From: Aromatoleum toluclasticum ATCC 700605
GTDB lineage: Bacteria > Pseudomonadota > Gammaproteobacteria > Burkholderiales > Rhodocyclaceae
DNA length: 64,000 bases
Direction: 5' to 3'
Assembly: GCF_000378245.1 (NCBI RefSeq)
Contig: NZ_KB899495.1
Span: 215,113 to 279,112 of the forward strand
The notes beneath the pieces are model-generated. The model saw only the letters and a program-made list of their open reading frames with translations. It had not been told where the DNA came from and made no database searches. A program made the position numbers and the translations under genes. Positions 16,511-24,293 of this stretch are shown one piece after another (position 1 is the first letter of the stretch; every line of letters starts with the position of its first letter).

Positions 16511-17650
16511 TCAGAAGCCGCCGCCCCCGTTCGCGAACCGCCACGCCGCCTTCGCCAGGGGACGGAGATTGGCCGTGATTTCCTCGGCATTGGCCGACGC
16601 GGCGTTGCCTTCCTGCAGGCGGAAGGCGATGCCCTGCAGGATTGCCGCAGTGCGGAACAGGTTGAACGCGCGGTAGAAGGGCAGCGTCGCATCGACCTTG
16701 AAGCCGGTGCGCTCGCCATAGCGCCGGATGTATTCCGTCAGTGTCGGGATCCCCAGCGCCGCGAGATCGGCGTCCTGCAGCGTGCCGCGCGCATCGACAC
16801 CGGGCGGTCGGTACCACTCCATGGTGTGATACATCAGGTCGCCGAGCGGATGCCCGAGCGTCGACAGCTCCCAGTCCACGACGCCCACCACCCGCGGTTC
16901 GGTGGGATGGATCAGCAGATTGTGGAAGGAGTAATCCCCGTGGATGATCGACGACAGTCCGTCTTCTTCCGGCACGTTGGACGGCAGCCAGGCCATCAGC
17001 CAATCCATTTCGGGAATCGTCTCGATGCGCGACTGGTCGTACTGGCGCGACCAGCGCGAGATCTGACGCTCGAAGTAATTCCCCGGGCGGCCGAAATCCG
17101 CCAGACCGAGCGCGGCGTAATCGACCTTGTGCAGCCGCGCAAGGGTTTCGTTGGCCGAATCGAACACCGCCGCGCGCTCCTGCGGCGTGAGGTCCGGCAT
17201 GCGACAGTTCCAGAAGATCCGCCCCGGCACATGGCGCATGACATAGAACATGCTGCCCAGCACCTCGCGGTCCTCGCAAAGCGTGAAAGGCTGCGGCACG
17301 GGGAAGCCCGGAATGCGCGACAGGGCGTCGATGACGCGGAATTCGCGGTCCACCGCATGGGCGGATTTCAGCAGCACGCCAGGCGGCTGGCGACGCAGCA
17401 CGTACTTGGTCTGCGGCGTCTCGAGCAGGTAGGTCAGGTTCGACTGCCCCCCCTGGAACTGCCGCACCGTCAGCGGCCCGCGGAAATCCGGCAGATGCCC
17501 GCGCAGCCAGTCGTGCAGACGCCCTTCGTCGATCCGGGCGACCTGGCGGATCTCGCCCACCTCGCCGATATAGGCCTTGGGCTCGACACCCGTGGGCGAC
17601 TCGCCGAGCACGGCATCCAGTTGTATCGCGCTGTTTGCTATTTCACCCAT
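16511..17650 (-). CDS. APH-fold phosphotransferase, ACAD10/11 N-domain-like
   Basis: A 379-residue kinase-fold protein. The nucleotide-binding region includes GGQSNLTYLL and YVLRRQPPG, the catalytic loop is IIHGDYSFHNLLIHP and the metal motif VVDWELSTLGHPLGDL. These sequences are those of the phosphotransferase domain that in animals is fused to an acyl-CoA dehydrogenase (ACAD10/11) and phosphorylates 4-hydroxyacyl-CoAs; here it is a separate gene directly upstream of two acyl-CoA dehydrogenases, which supports the same role. It is the first gene of the operon driven by the operator-bearing promoter at 17863-17891, with a leader of about 200 nt. Confidence 0.88.
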   Translation of the reverse strand: MGEIANSAIQLDAVLGESPTGVEPKAYIGEVGEIRQVARIDEGRLHDWLRGHLPDFRGPLTVRQFQGGQSNLTYLLETPQTKYVLRRQPPGVLLKSAHAVDREFRVIDALSRIPGFPVPQPFTLCEDREVLGSMFYVMRHVPGRIFWNCRMPDLTPQERAAVFDSANETLARLHKVDYAALGLADFGRPGNYFERQISRWSRQYDQSRIETIPEMDWLMAWLPSNVPEEDGLSSIIHGDYSFHNLLIHPTEPRVVGVVDWELSTLGHPLGDLMYHTMEWYRPPGVDARGTLQDADLAALGIPTLTEYIRRYGERTGFKVDATLPFYRAFNLFRTAAILQGIAFRLQEGNAASANAEEITANLRPLAKAAWRFANGGGGF

Positions 17651-17862
17651 GGCATTCTTTATCCGTCGTTGGCACCGCGAGGATGCGAATTGGCGCTACC
17701 CAGGATCTCCGCGTCGTGGACACAGAAACCCGCGTTTTTCTTTTTTCGCCCCCCGCCTGCCGGGGCCGTTCGACTACGCGGTCTGGCCGCATAAATCGCC
17801 CGTACGTTCGGTCGATCCACACCCCGCATGCGGGCAGGGCAAAGCACCAGCTGTCCGGAGAA

Positions 17863-17891
17863 AGGTTATCGACCGACCGGTCGGCTGTCAA
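17863..17891 (-). promoter_or_regulatory. Promoter with operator copy 2 inside its spacer, for the ACAD operon
   Basis: Minus-strand -35 TTGACA (17891-17886), a 17-bp spacer and -10 TAACCT (17868-17863). The spacer is two bases, the 14-bp core CGACCG-AC-CGGTCG (17870-17883) and one base. A repressor bound there would block RNA polymerase directly. Confidence 0.75.
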
Positions 17892-17952
17892 CATGAAAAA
17901 TGCGGCCCGCGTTGCGCCGCGTTCCCGACGAATCCCGGACGCCATCTGGTCA

Positions 17953-17981
17953 TTGACACTCGACCGCCCGGTCGGTAGGCT
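17953..17981 (+). promoter_or_regulatory. Promoter with operator copy 3 inside its spacer, for the CMD-FadJ-thiolase operon
   Basis: Plus-strand -35 TTGACA (17953-17958), a 17-bp spacer and a weak -10 TAGGCT (17976-17981). The core CGACCG-CC-CGGTCG (17961-17974) occupies the spacer with the same 2/14/1 spacing as the divergent promoter. The predicted leader to the GTG at 18112 is about 120 nt. Confidence 0.75.
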
Positions 17982-18111
17982 TTTACGCGAAGGGACTTGT
18001 CCAACCTGCTGCAGACTGCCAACCTGCCGTGATCGACCGCCGGACGTAGCCGTCCGGCACGACGGCGGCAGCGCTCCAGACTGCAGCCGACCACACACCC
18101 GGGAGACCAAG

Positions 18112-18801
18112 GTGACCGAACCGAATGCCCTGCTCCAGTCGGAGCTCCTGAAACAACTCGCACCCTTCACGCGTTCGGGGTACGCCCTGTTCCGCGAGGT
18201 GATCGAAACCGATGGAGCGCTGCCCGCGAAACTGAAGTGCCTGCTCGCCGCGGTCGCGGCCTGCAACCGCGGCTACCGGGAGCTGGCGCGCAGCGAACTC
18301 GAACGCGCGGCAGCGCGCGGCCTGCCGCTCAATGAGGCGGCCAGCGGACTGATCCTGCTGAGCAGCCTGCGTGGCGAAGGTGCGGCGCTCGCCTTCGACG
18401 CCCTGCTCCATGCCGTGTATCCGCAGCAACCGGCGACCGTGCCGGATGCGCCGCTGGTGCGCGCCAACCCCGGCGAAGCCGAGGCGAACTTCAAGGCCTA
18501 CTTCGGCACCATCCCACCTGCGCTGGCGACGCTGCTCAGGCTCGCACCCAAAGGCGCGGACGGCTATTTCCTGATGCGCAAGGGCACCATCGACTGCAAC
18601 CAGCTCGACCGCAAGGCGGCCGAGCTGATGCTGGTCGCCGTCCTCGCGTCCGACTACAGCCCGATGGCGGCCACCCACATCCGCGCCGCGCGCGCGGTCG
18701 GCGCGAGCGACGAGGAACTGGCCGAGGCCATCCTGTGTGCAGTCCCGTGCGCCGGCATCGCCGCGTGGATGGGGGCAGGCGTGCTGCTGGAGGCCCAATG
18801 A
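18112..18801 (+). CDS. Carboxymuconolactone decarboxylase/AhpD-fold protein without the redox cysteines
   Basis: A 229-residue, all-helical protein with two CMD-like repeats (around residues 37-100 and 166-225). The second repeat has the family pattern ending in GASDEELAEAIL, and His189 is kept, but the CxxC pair of AhpD enzymes is replaced by Ser183 and Ala186 (DYSPMAATH). It may be a decarboxylase-like or dehydratase-like enzyme, or non-catalytic. The start is GTG at 18112, with GGGAG six bases upstream; the stop overlaps the next gene by ATGA. A close paralogue lies at 26551-27237. Confidence 0.82.
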   Translation: MTEPNALLQSELLKQLAPFTRSGYALFREVIETDGALPAKLKCLLAAVAACNRGYRELARSELERAAARGLPLNEAASGLILLSSLRGEGAALAFDALLHAVYPQQPATVPDAPLVRANPGEAEANFKAYFGTIPPALATLLRLAPKGADGYFLMRKGTIDCNQLDRKAAELMLVAVLASDYSPMAATHIRAARAVGASDEELAEAILCAVPCAGIAAWMGAGVLLEAQ

Positions 18802-20933
18802 GCGCCCCCGCCGAAGGCGGCGTGCCGCAGGCCGCGCAGCGCCCTGCCGTGGGCTATGCGCTGCATGGCGACATCGCCGTGGCGACCGTCGACAATCCGC
18901 CGGTGAACGCGCTGAGCCTGGCCGTGCGCAGCGGTTTGATGGCCGCCATCGGGCACGCGCTCGCCGACCCGCGGGTGCGGGCGCTGGTGATCATCGGCGG
19001 CGGCGCGACTTTCGTCGCCGGCGCCGACATCAACGATTTCGGCAAGCCCTACGAAGAGCCGAGCCTGTACGCGATCATCGACGCGCTGATGGCCAGCTCC
19101 AAACCCGTGATCGCAGCAATCCACGGCAGCGCCTTCGGCGGCGGCCTGGAACTCGCGCTGGCCTGCCAGTGGCGCATCGCCAGCCCCGACGCGCAGATCG
19201 GCCAGCCCGAAGTGAAGCTCGGCCTCATGCCCGGCGGCGGCGGCACGCAATGGTGGACGCGCCTGGCCGGCCCCGAGGTCGCCCTCGCCGTCACCACCGG
19301 CGGCCATCCGGTCGCCGCCCGCCAGGCGCACGAATGGGGCGTCATCGACCGCATCGCGTCGGGCCCGCTGCTCGAAGACGCGCTCGCGATGGCGCAGGAT
19401 GTCGTCAGCGGCACCCTGCGTGCACGCCGGCTCAGCGAGGCGACCGACAAGATCCGCGACGTCGATCCCGCGCTGTTCGACGCATTCCGCGAGAAGAACG
19501 CGCGCAAGTGGAAGGGCCAGCTCGCGCCGAGGAAGATCGTCGACTGCATCGAGGCCGCCTGCCGCGTCAGTTTCGCCGAAGGTTTCCGCCTCGAGAAGGA
19601 GGCGTTCCGCGAGTGCGAGCACAGCTACCAGTGCCGCGCGCTGATCCACCTGTTCTTTGCCGAGCGTGCCGCCGGAAAGCTCCGCGACGCGTCCCGCGCG
19701 ACGGCGGCGCCGGTGCGCACTGCCGGCGTGATCGGCGCCGGCACGATGGGAGCGGGCATCGCGATGAGCTTCGCCAATGCCGGCATCCCCGTGACCCTGC
19801 TGGACACCTCGGAGGAAGCCCTCCTGCGCTGCATGAAGACCATCACCGCCAACTACGCCACCTCGGTGAGCCGCGGCAGCCTGCCCCAGGCGAAGGCCGA
19901 CGCCGCGCTCCAGCGCATCCAGACCGCCACCGGCTGGTCGGCGCTGGCGGACGCGGATCTCATCGTCGAAGCGGTGTTCGAGGACCTCGCCGTCAAGCAG
20001 GACGTGTTCAGGCGCCTCGACGGCATCGCGAAACCGGACGCCGTGCTCGCCACCAACACGTCGACGCTCGACGTCGATGCCATCGCCGGCGCCACCACTC
20101 GCCCCGACCGTGTCGTCGGCCTGCATTTCTTCAGCCCCGCCAACGTCATGCGCCTGCTCGAAGTGGTGCGCGGGCCCCGCACCGGCGCAGCAGCGCTCAC
20201 CACCGCGCTGGGCGTCGCCAAGACTCTGCGCAAGATTTCCGTCATCGCCGGCAATGCCTACGGCTTCATCGGCAACCGCATCCTCGGCGCCTATGGCCGC
20301 GAGGCCGATTTCCTGCTGGAAGAAGGCGCCACGCCAGCGCAGATCGACCGCGTGCTCACCGACTTCGGCTTCCCGATGGGCCTCTTCGCGATGCGCGACA
20401 TGGCCGGCCTCGACGTGATCTGGCGCATCCGCCGGCAGGAAAACCTGACCCGTCCCGCCCACCTGCGCTACTCGCCCATCGCCGACCGCATCTGCGAGAT
20501 GGGCCGCTTCGGGCAGAAGACTGGACGCGGCTACTACCTCTACAAGGGGCGCGAGGCGATCCCCGACCCGGAAATCGAGACCCTGATCGCCGGCGTGTCG
20601 GCCGAGCTCGGCATCGTGCGCCGGGACATTCCCGACACGGAAATCCTCGACCGCCTGCTGTGCGCGATGGTCAACGAAGGCGCGTGCATCCTGGAGGAAG
20701 GCGTGGCACAGCGTGCCGGCGACATCGACGTCGTGTACGTGAATGGCTACGGCTTCCCGGCCAGCCGCGGCGGCCCCATGCAGTGGGCCGTCGAGACCGG
20801 ACTGGCGTCGGTGTACCAGCGCGTGCTCGCCCTTCATCGGCAGCACGGCGAGTACTGGACGCCGTCGCCGCTGCTCGCGAAGACGGCCGCCTGCGGGCAG
20901 GACTGGGACGGCGCCGCCGCGCCTGCCCCTTGA
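18798..20933 (+). CDS. Bifunctional enoyl-CoA hydratase/3-hydroxyacyl-CoA dehydrogenase (FadJ/FadB alpha-like)
   Basis: A 711-residue fusion. The N-terminal crotonase domain keeps both catalytic glutamates (E118 in GGGLELA and E138 in QPEVKLG) and the oxyanion-hole segment FVAGADI. The NAD domain begins at VIGAGTMGAGIA (GxGxxG at 313-318), with the substrate/catalytic region GLHFFSPANVM further on and two C-terminal helical domains. It hydrates an enoyl-CoA and oxidises the resulting hydroxyacyl-CoA. The length is usual for soluble FadJ-type enzymes. It is coupled to the CMD-like gene and followed by the thiolase, giving a complete beta-oxidation set. Confidence 0.92.
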   Translation: MSAPAEGGVPQAAQRPAVGYALHGDIAVATVDNPPVNALSLAVRSGLMAAIGHALADPRVRALVIIGGGATFVAGADINDFGKPYEEPSLYAIIDALMASSKPVIAAIHGSAFGGGLELALACQWRIASPDAQIGQPEVKLGLMPGGGGTQWWTRLAGPEVALAVTTGGHPVAARQAHEWGVIDRIASGPLLEDALAMAQDVVSGTLRARRLSEATDKIRDVDPALFDAFREKNARKWKGQLAPRKIVDCIEAACRVSFAEGFRLEKEAFRECEHSYQCRALIHLFFAERAAGKLRDASRATAAPVRTAGVIGAGTMGAGIAMSFANAGIPVTLLDTSEEALLRCMKTITANYATSVSRGSLPQAKADAALQRIQTATGWSALADADLIVEAVFEDLAVKQDVFRRLDGIAKPDAVLATNTSTLDVDAIAGATTRPDRVVGLHFFSPANVMRLLEVVRGPRTGAAALTTALGVAKTLRKISVIAGNAYGFIGNRILGAYGREADFLLEEGATPAQIDRVLTDFGFPMGLFAMRDMAGLDVIWRIRRQENLTRPAHLRYSPIADRICEMGRFGQKTGRGYYLYKGREAIPDPEIETLIAGVSAELGIVRRDIPDTEILDRLLCAMVNEGACILEEGVAQRAGDIDVVYVNGYGFPASRGGPMQWAVETGLASVYQRVLALHRQHGEYWTPSPLLAKTAACGQDWDGAAAPAP

Positions 20934-20984
20934 ACGCAACATGACGAACCTCAACCCACCAACCACTAACAGGGAGCGCACAAG

Positions 20985-22187
20985 ATGCGTGACGCGGTAA
21001 TCGTTTCCGTCGCCCGCACCCCGATCGGCAAGGCCTATCGCGGTGCCTTCAACAACACCCAGGGCCAGGCGCTGGCCGGCCACGTCGTGCGCGCCGCGCT
21101 GGACCGCGCTGCGGTCGAGTCCGACGCCGTCGAAGACGTCGTGATGGGCTGCGCAATCCAGCAGGGCACGACGAGCTTCAACGTCGGGCGCCAGGCCGCG
21201 CTGCGCGCCGGCCTGCCGACGAGCGTGCCCGGCATGACCATCGACCGCCAGTGCGGCTCGGGCCTGATGGCGATCGCCACCGCCGCGAAGCAGATCATCG
21301 TCGACGGCATGAACGTCGCCGTCGCGGGCGGCGTGGAATCCGTGTCGCTGGTGCAGAACGAGCACTACAACATGTTCCGCATCCAGGACCCCGTGCTCGA
21401 CGAACGCGTCCCGGCGCTCTACATGTCGATGCTGGAGACGGCCGAGATCGTCTCCCAGCGCTACGGCATCAGCCGCGAGCGCCAGGACGAATACGCGCTG
21501 CGCTCGCAGCAGCTCACCGCGCGGGCGCAGGCCGAAGGGCGCTTTGCCGAAGAGATCGTGCCAATGGAATCGGTCATGGCACGTTTCGACAAGGCCAGCG
21601 GCAGCACTGTGTTCGAGACGGTGAGGCTCGATCGCGACGAAGGCAACCGCCCGCAGACCACGCTCGAAGACCTCACGAAGCTGGAGCCCGTGTTCAAGGG
21701 CGGCCAGGTCCTCAAGGAAGGCCGCTACGTCACCGCCGGCAACGCCTCGCAGCTCTCCGACGGCGCCGCCGCGCTGGTGCTGATGGAAGCGGGCGAAGCG
21801 GCACGGCGCGGCCTCATCCCGCTCGGGCGCTATCGCGGCATGGCGGTGGCCGGCTGCAACCCCGACGAGATGGGCATCGGACCCGTGCTCGCGGTACCGA
21901 AGCTCCTCGCGCAGGCGGGCCTCAAAGTCGAGGACATCGACCTGTGGGAGCTCAACGAAGCTTTCGCGTCGCAAGTGCTGTACTGCCGCGACACGCTCGG
22001 CATTCCCGACGAGCGCCTGAACGTCTCCGGCGGCGCGATCGCGGTCGGCCACCCCTACGGCATGTCCGGCGCGCGCATGGCCGGCCACATCCTGCTCGAA
22101 GGCCGCCGCCGCAAGGCAAAATACGGCGTCGTGACGATGTGCGTGGGCGGGGGCATCGGCGCCGCGGGCCTGTTCGAGATTTTCTGA
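20985..22187 (+). CDS. Acetyl-CoA acyltransferase (thiolase)
   Basis: A 400-residue type II thiolase. The acyl-accepting Cys90 lies in DRQCGSG, His356 in GHPYGMSG and the second catalytic Cys386 in [12 protein letters not shown] is also present. It cleaves a 3-oxoacyl-CoA to acetyl-CoA and a shortened acyl-CoA. The ATG at 20985 has AGGGAG upstream, 51 bp after the FadJ-like stop. [10 protein letters not shown] in place of the more common GHPLGASG is a small family variation that may reflect an unusual acyl group. Confidence 0.92.
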   Translation: MRDAVIVSVARTPIGKAYRGAFNNTQGQALAGHVVRAALDRAAVESDAVEDVVMGCAIQQGTTSFNVGRQAALRAGLPTSVPGMTIDRQCGSGLMAIATAAKQIIVDGMNVAVAGGVESVSLVQNEHYNMFRIQDPVLDERVPALYMSMLETAEIVSQRYGISRERQDEYALRSQQLTARAQAEGRFAEEIVPMESVMARFDKASGSTVFETVRLDRDEGNRPQTTLEDLTKLEPVFKGGQVLKEGRYVTAGNASQLSDGAAALVLMEAGEAARRGLIPLGRYRGMAVAGCNPDEMGIGPVLAVPKLLAQAGLKVEDIDLWELNEAFASQVLYCRDTLGIPDERLNVSGGAIAVGHPYGMSGARMAGHILLEGRRRKAKYGVVTMCVGGGIGAAGLFEIF

Positions 22188-22197
22188 AAACACGGCA

Positions 22198-22249
22198 TTG
22201 ACAAATATCGTTGCCGTGGTAAGGTTTCACTTAACCGACCGACCGGTCG
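22198..22249 (+). promoter_or_regulatory. Promoter with downstream operator copy 4, for the crotonase-ligase operon
   Basis: Plus-strand TTGACA (22198-22203), 16 bp, and an extended -10 TGG-TAAGGT (22217-22225). The core CGACCG-AC-CGGTCG is at 22236-22249, ten bases after the -10 box, so it covers the expected transcription start rather than the spacer. A leader of about 80 nt then runs to the ATG at 22316. Confidence 0.72.
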
Positions 22250-22315
22250 GGTGCTAAATGAAGCCCGGGGCCAGCCCGGGTTCGGATTGAAATTCACACA
22301 GGAGCGGACACAGTC

Positions 22316-23113
22316 ATGGAATTGGAAAAGGACGTCATCCAGTACGAAGTTGCCCCCAACGGCATTGCCACGATCTGGCTCAATCGCCCGCACAAGCGCA
22401 ACTGCGTCAGCCCCCAGCTGCTGAAGGAACTCGAGAAGGCGGTCGACCGCGCCGCCGAGGACAAGGAAGCCCTCGCCGTGGTGTTCCGCGGCCGCGCCAA
22501 CACCTTCTGCTCGGGCGCCGACCTCGACCTGCTGGTGAGCCCGGTGCTGCAGGAGACGACCACTTCGCTGCAGCTCGCGATCGACTCGGCGCGCACTTTC
22601 GACAAGATCTTCAACATGAAGAAGCCCACCATCGCCGCCGTCGAAGGTTTCGCGGTGGCCGGCGGCTTCGAGCTGATGATCTCCTGCGACTTCGCCCTCG
22701 CCGCCAATGAAGCCAAGATCGGCGACTTCCACATCCGCCGCGCGCTGTTTGGCGGTGCGGGCCCGATCTACCGCCTGCCGCGCATGATCGGCATGCGCCG
22801 CTCGAAGGAGCTGATGCTCACCGGCAAGCTGCTCACCGGCGTACAGTGCGCCGATTGGGGTCTGGTGAATGCCGCCGCGCCGCAGGCCGAGTTCGACAAG
22901 CTGATCCAGGACTTCTGCGCGCCGCTGATCGACAAGAGCCCGTTCTGCATGTGGATGACCAAGATGGCGCTGAACCGCGGCCTCGACGCCGATACGGATT
23001 CGCTAATCACGCTCGAGACCATGACCTGCAACGTCGTCCATCACTCGGAAGACGCGAAGGAAGGCGTGCGCGCCTTCCTCGACAAGCGCGCTCCGAAGTG
23101 GACCGGCCGCTAA
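22316..23113 (+). CDS. Crotonase-family protein with one catalytic glutamate replaced
   Basis: A 265-residue enoyl-CoA hydratase/isomerase-fold protein. The oxyanion-hole segment is TFCSGADL and Glu119 is present in VAGGFELMISCD, but the second hydratase glutamate (normally in QPE..LG) is replaced by His139 in KIGDFHIRRALFGGAGP. Crotonases lacking that residue are often isomerases, hydrolases or C-C bond lyases, so ordinary hydration is doubtful. It is the first gene of an operon with EthD-like, SDR and ligase genes, headed by an operator-controlled promoter. Confidence 0.87.
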   Translation: MELEKDVIQYEVAPNGIATIWLNRPHKRNCVSPQLLKELEKAVDRAAEDKEALAVVFRGRANTFCSGADLDLLVSPVLQETTTSLQLAIDSARTFDKIFNMKKPTIAAVEGFAVAGGFELMISCDFALAANEAKIGDFHIRRALFGGAGPIYRLPRMIGMRRSKELMLTGKLLTGVQCADWGLVNAAAPQAEFDKLIQDFCAPLIDKSPFCMWMTKMALNRGLDADTDSLITLETMTCNVVHHSEDAKEGVRAFLDKRAPKWTGR

Positions 23114-23134
23114 TCGACGGAGGCAGATAGGGAT

Positions 23135-23470
23135 ATGTCAGCAAGCCTGGTCATCCTGGCGACCCGCCCCCCGGAGTGGTCGCGCGAGCAATTCACCACC
23201 TGGTGGCGCAGCGAGCACGCGGACTACGCGAAGAAGCTCCCCGGCCTCGCCGCCTACCGCCACGGCGAGGTGACGTTCGATTACGATCATCCGGAAGGCC
23301 CCGCCTGGGATGGCCATGCCGTGCTGACCTTCCCTTCGCGCGAAGTGCTCGATGAGGCACTGCGCTCCCCCGAGTGGGCCGCCGCGGTGGCCCACGTCGG
23401 GCGGATGAAAGGAAAACGGATCGCCCTGATCAGCGAGGAAGTCGACCTCCTCGCGACACAGAACGCCTGA
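23135..23470 (+). CDS. EthD-like dimeric alpha/beta-barrel protein
   Basis: A 111-residue protein with the EthD/ferredoxin-like barrel pattern: opening strand SLVILATRPPEWSREQFTTWW, a HADYAKKLPGLAAYRHG segment and a C-terminal beta hairpin. EthD-family proteins occur beside oxygenases and CoA-pathway genes, usually as small dehydratase- or isomerase-like partners of unknown mechanism. It starts 21 bp after the crotonase with GGAGG upstream and lies in the same operon. Confidence 0.78.
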   Translation: MSASLVILATRPPEWSREQFTTWWRSEHADYAKKLPGLAAYRHGEVTFDYDHPEGPAWDGHAVLTFPSREVLDEALRSPEWAAAVAHVGRMKGKRIALISEEVDLLATQNA

Positions 23471-23495
23471 AACCCGGCATCGCAAGGACAACAAG

Positions 23496-24293
23496 GTGAG
23501 CGAAAACTTCACCCCGGGCTTCGTCGCCCGCCAGTTTCGCCTCGACGGCAAGGTCGCGCTGATCACCGGCGGCCGCGGCGCGCTCGCCGAGGCCATCGCC
23601 GCGACGCTGGCCGATCTCGGCTGCAGCGTCGCGCTGGCCTCGCGCCACGAACAGGAATGCGCCGACATGGCGGCGAGCTTGGCCGAACGCTTTGGCACCA
23701 AGGCCATCGGCCTGCGCTGCGACATCGCCAAGGAAGAAGAAGTCGAGGCGGCCGTCGCTGCGACCGTCGAGCGCCTCGGTGGCCTCGACATCCTGATCAA
23801 CAACGCGGGCGCCTCGTGGTGGGGCCTGCCGGAAGAGATCCCGCTGTCGGGCTGGCGCAAGGTCGTCGATGTGAACCTCACCGGCACCTTCCTCGCCTGC
23901 CGCCACGCCGCGCGCCACATGATCGGCAAGGGCGGCGGCTGCATGGTGAATATATCGTCGGTGGGCGCGTTCCTCTCCTACCGGCCGGACGCCGGCCAGG
24001 TCGTGCCCTACACGACGACCAAGGCCGCGATGGTGCACCTCACCAGCGACCTCGCCGCGCAGTGGGCGCACCACGGCATCCGCGTGAACGCCGTCGCCCC
24101 CGGCTCGATCGAGACCGGCATGACCGAAACGCTCACCGAAGGCATCCAGCAGAAACTCCTCGACGGCATCCTGCTGCACCGCTTTGGCAAGCCCGCCGAA
24201 GTCGCACCGACCGTCGCCCTGCTCGTTTCCGAGGCCGGCAGCTTCATCACCGGCCAGACCTTCCTCGTCGATGGAGGCCAGTCGATTGCCTGA
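23496..24293 (+). CDS. Short-chain dehydrogenase/reductase (SDR) with GTG start
   Basis: A 265-residue SDR beginning with GTG at 23496 (AAGGACAACAAG upstream). The active site YTTTKAA and INNAG are intact. The cofactor motif is TGGRGALAEAIA, where the later glycines of TGxxxGxG are alanines, a variant tolerated in some SDRs. It resembles 3-oxoacyl/ring-alcohol SDRs of CoA-linked pathways. It is in the operon between the EthD-like and ligase genes; its last eight bases overlap the ligase start. Confidence 0.87.
   Translation: MSENFTPGFVARQFRLDGKVALITGGRGALAEAIAATLADLGCSVALASRHEQECADMAASLAERFGTKAIGLRCDIAKEEEVEAAVAATVERLGGLDILINNAGASWWGLPEEIPLSGWRKVVDVNLTGTFLACRHAARHMIGKGGGCMVNISSVGAFLSYRPDAGQVVPYTTTKAAMVHLTSDLAAQWAHHGIRVNAVAPGSIETGMTETLTEGIQQKLLDGILLHRFGKPAEVAPTVALLVSEAGSFITGQTFLVDGGQSIA

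Larger units (their letters stand above)
17651..18111. other. Divergent control region (461 bp) with two operators
   Basis: No gene is evident. The region separates the minus-strand phosphotransferase-ACAD operon from the plus-strand CMD-FadJ-thiolase operon. It contains two back-to-back promoters, each carrying its own copy of the shared operator (17870-17883 and 17961-17974), about 91 bp apart centre to centre. The remaining sequence, 17651-17860 and 17982-18111, is leader DNA without other features I can support. Confidence 0.75.

Noticed and set aside
15162-17279. A 705-residue dehydrogenase with a large N-terminal extension
   Set aside because: The extension is an out-of-frame reading of the phosphotransferase gene; the start at 16361 fits the family and has a ribosome site.
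18654-22193. A 1179-residue open frame on the minus strand opposite the FadJ-like and thiolase genes
   Set aside because: It runs antisense to two genes with complete catalytic motifs; long antisense frames are expected at this GC content and its product has no domain pattern.
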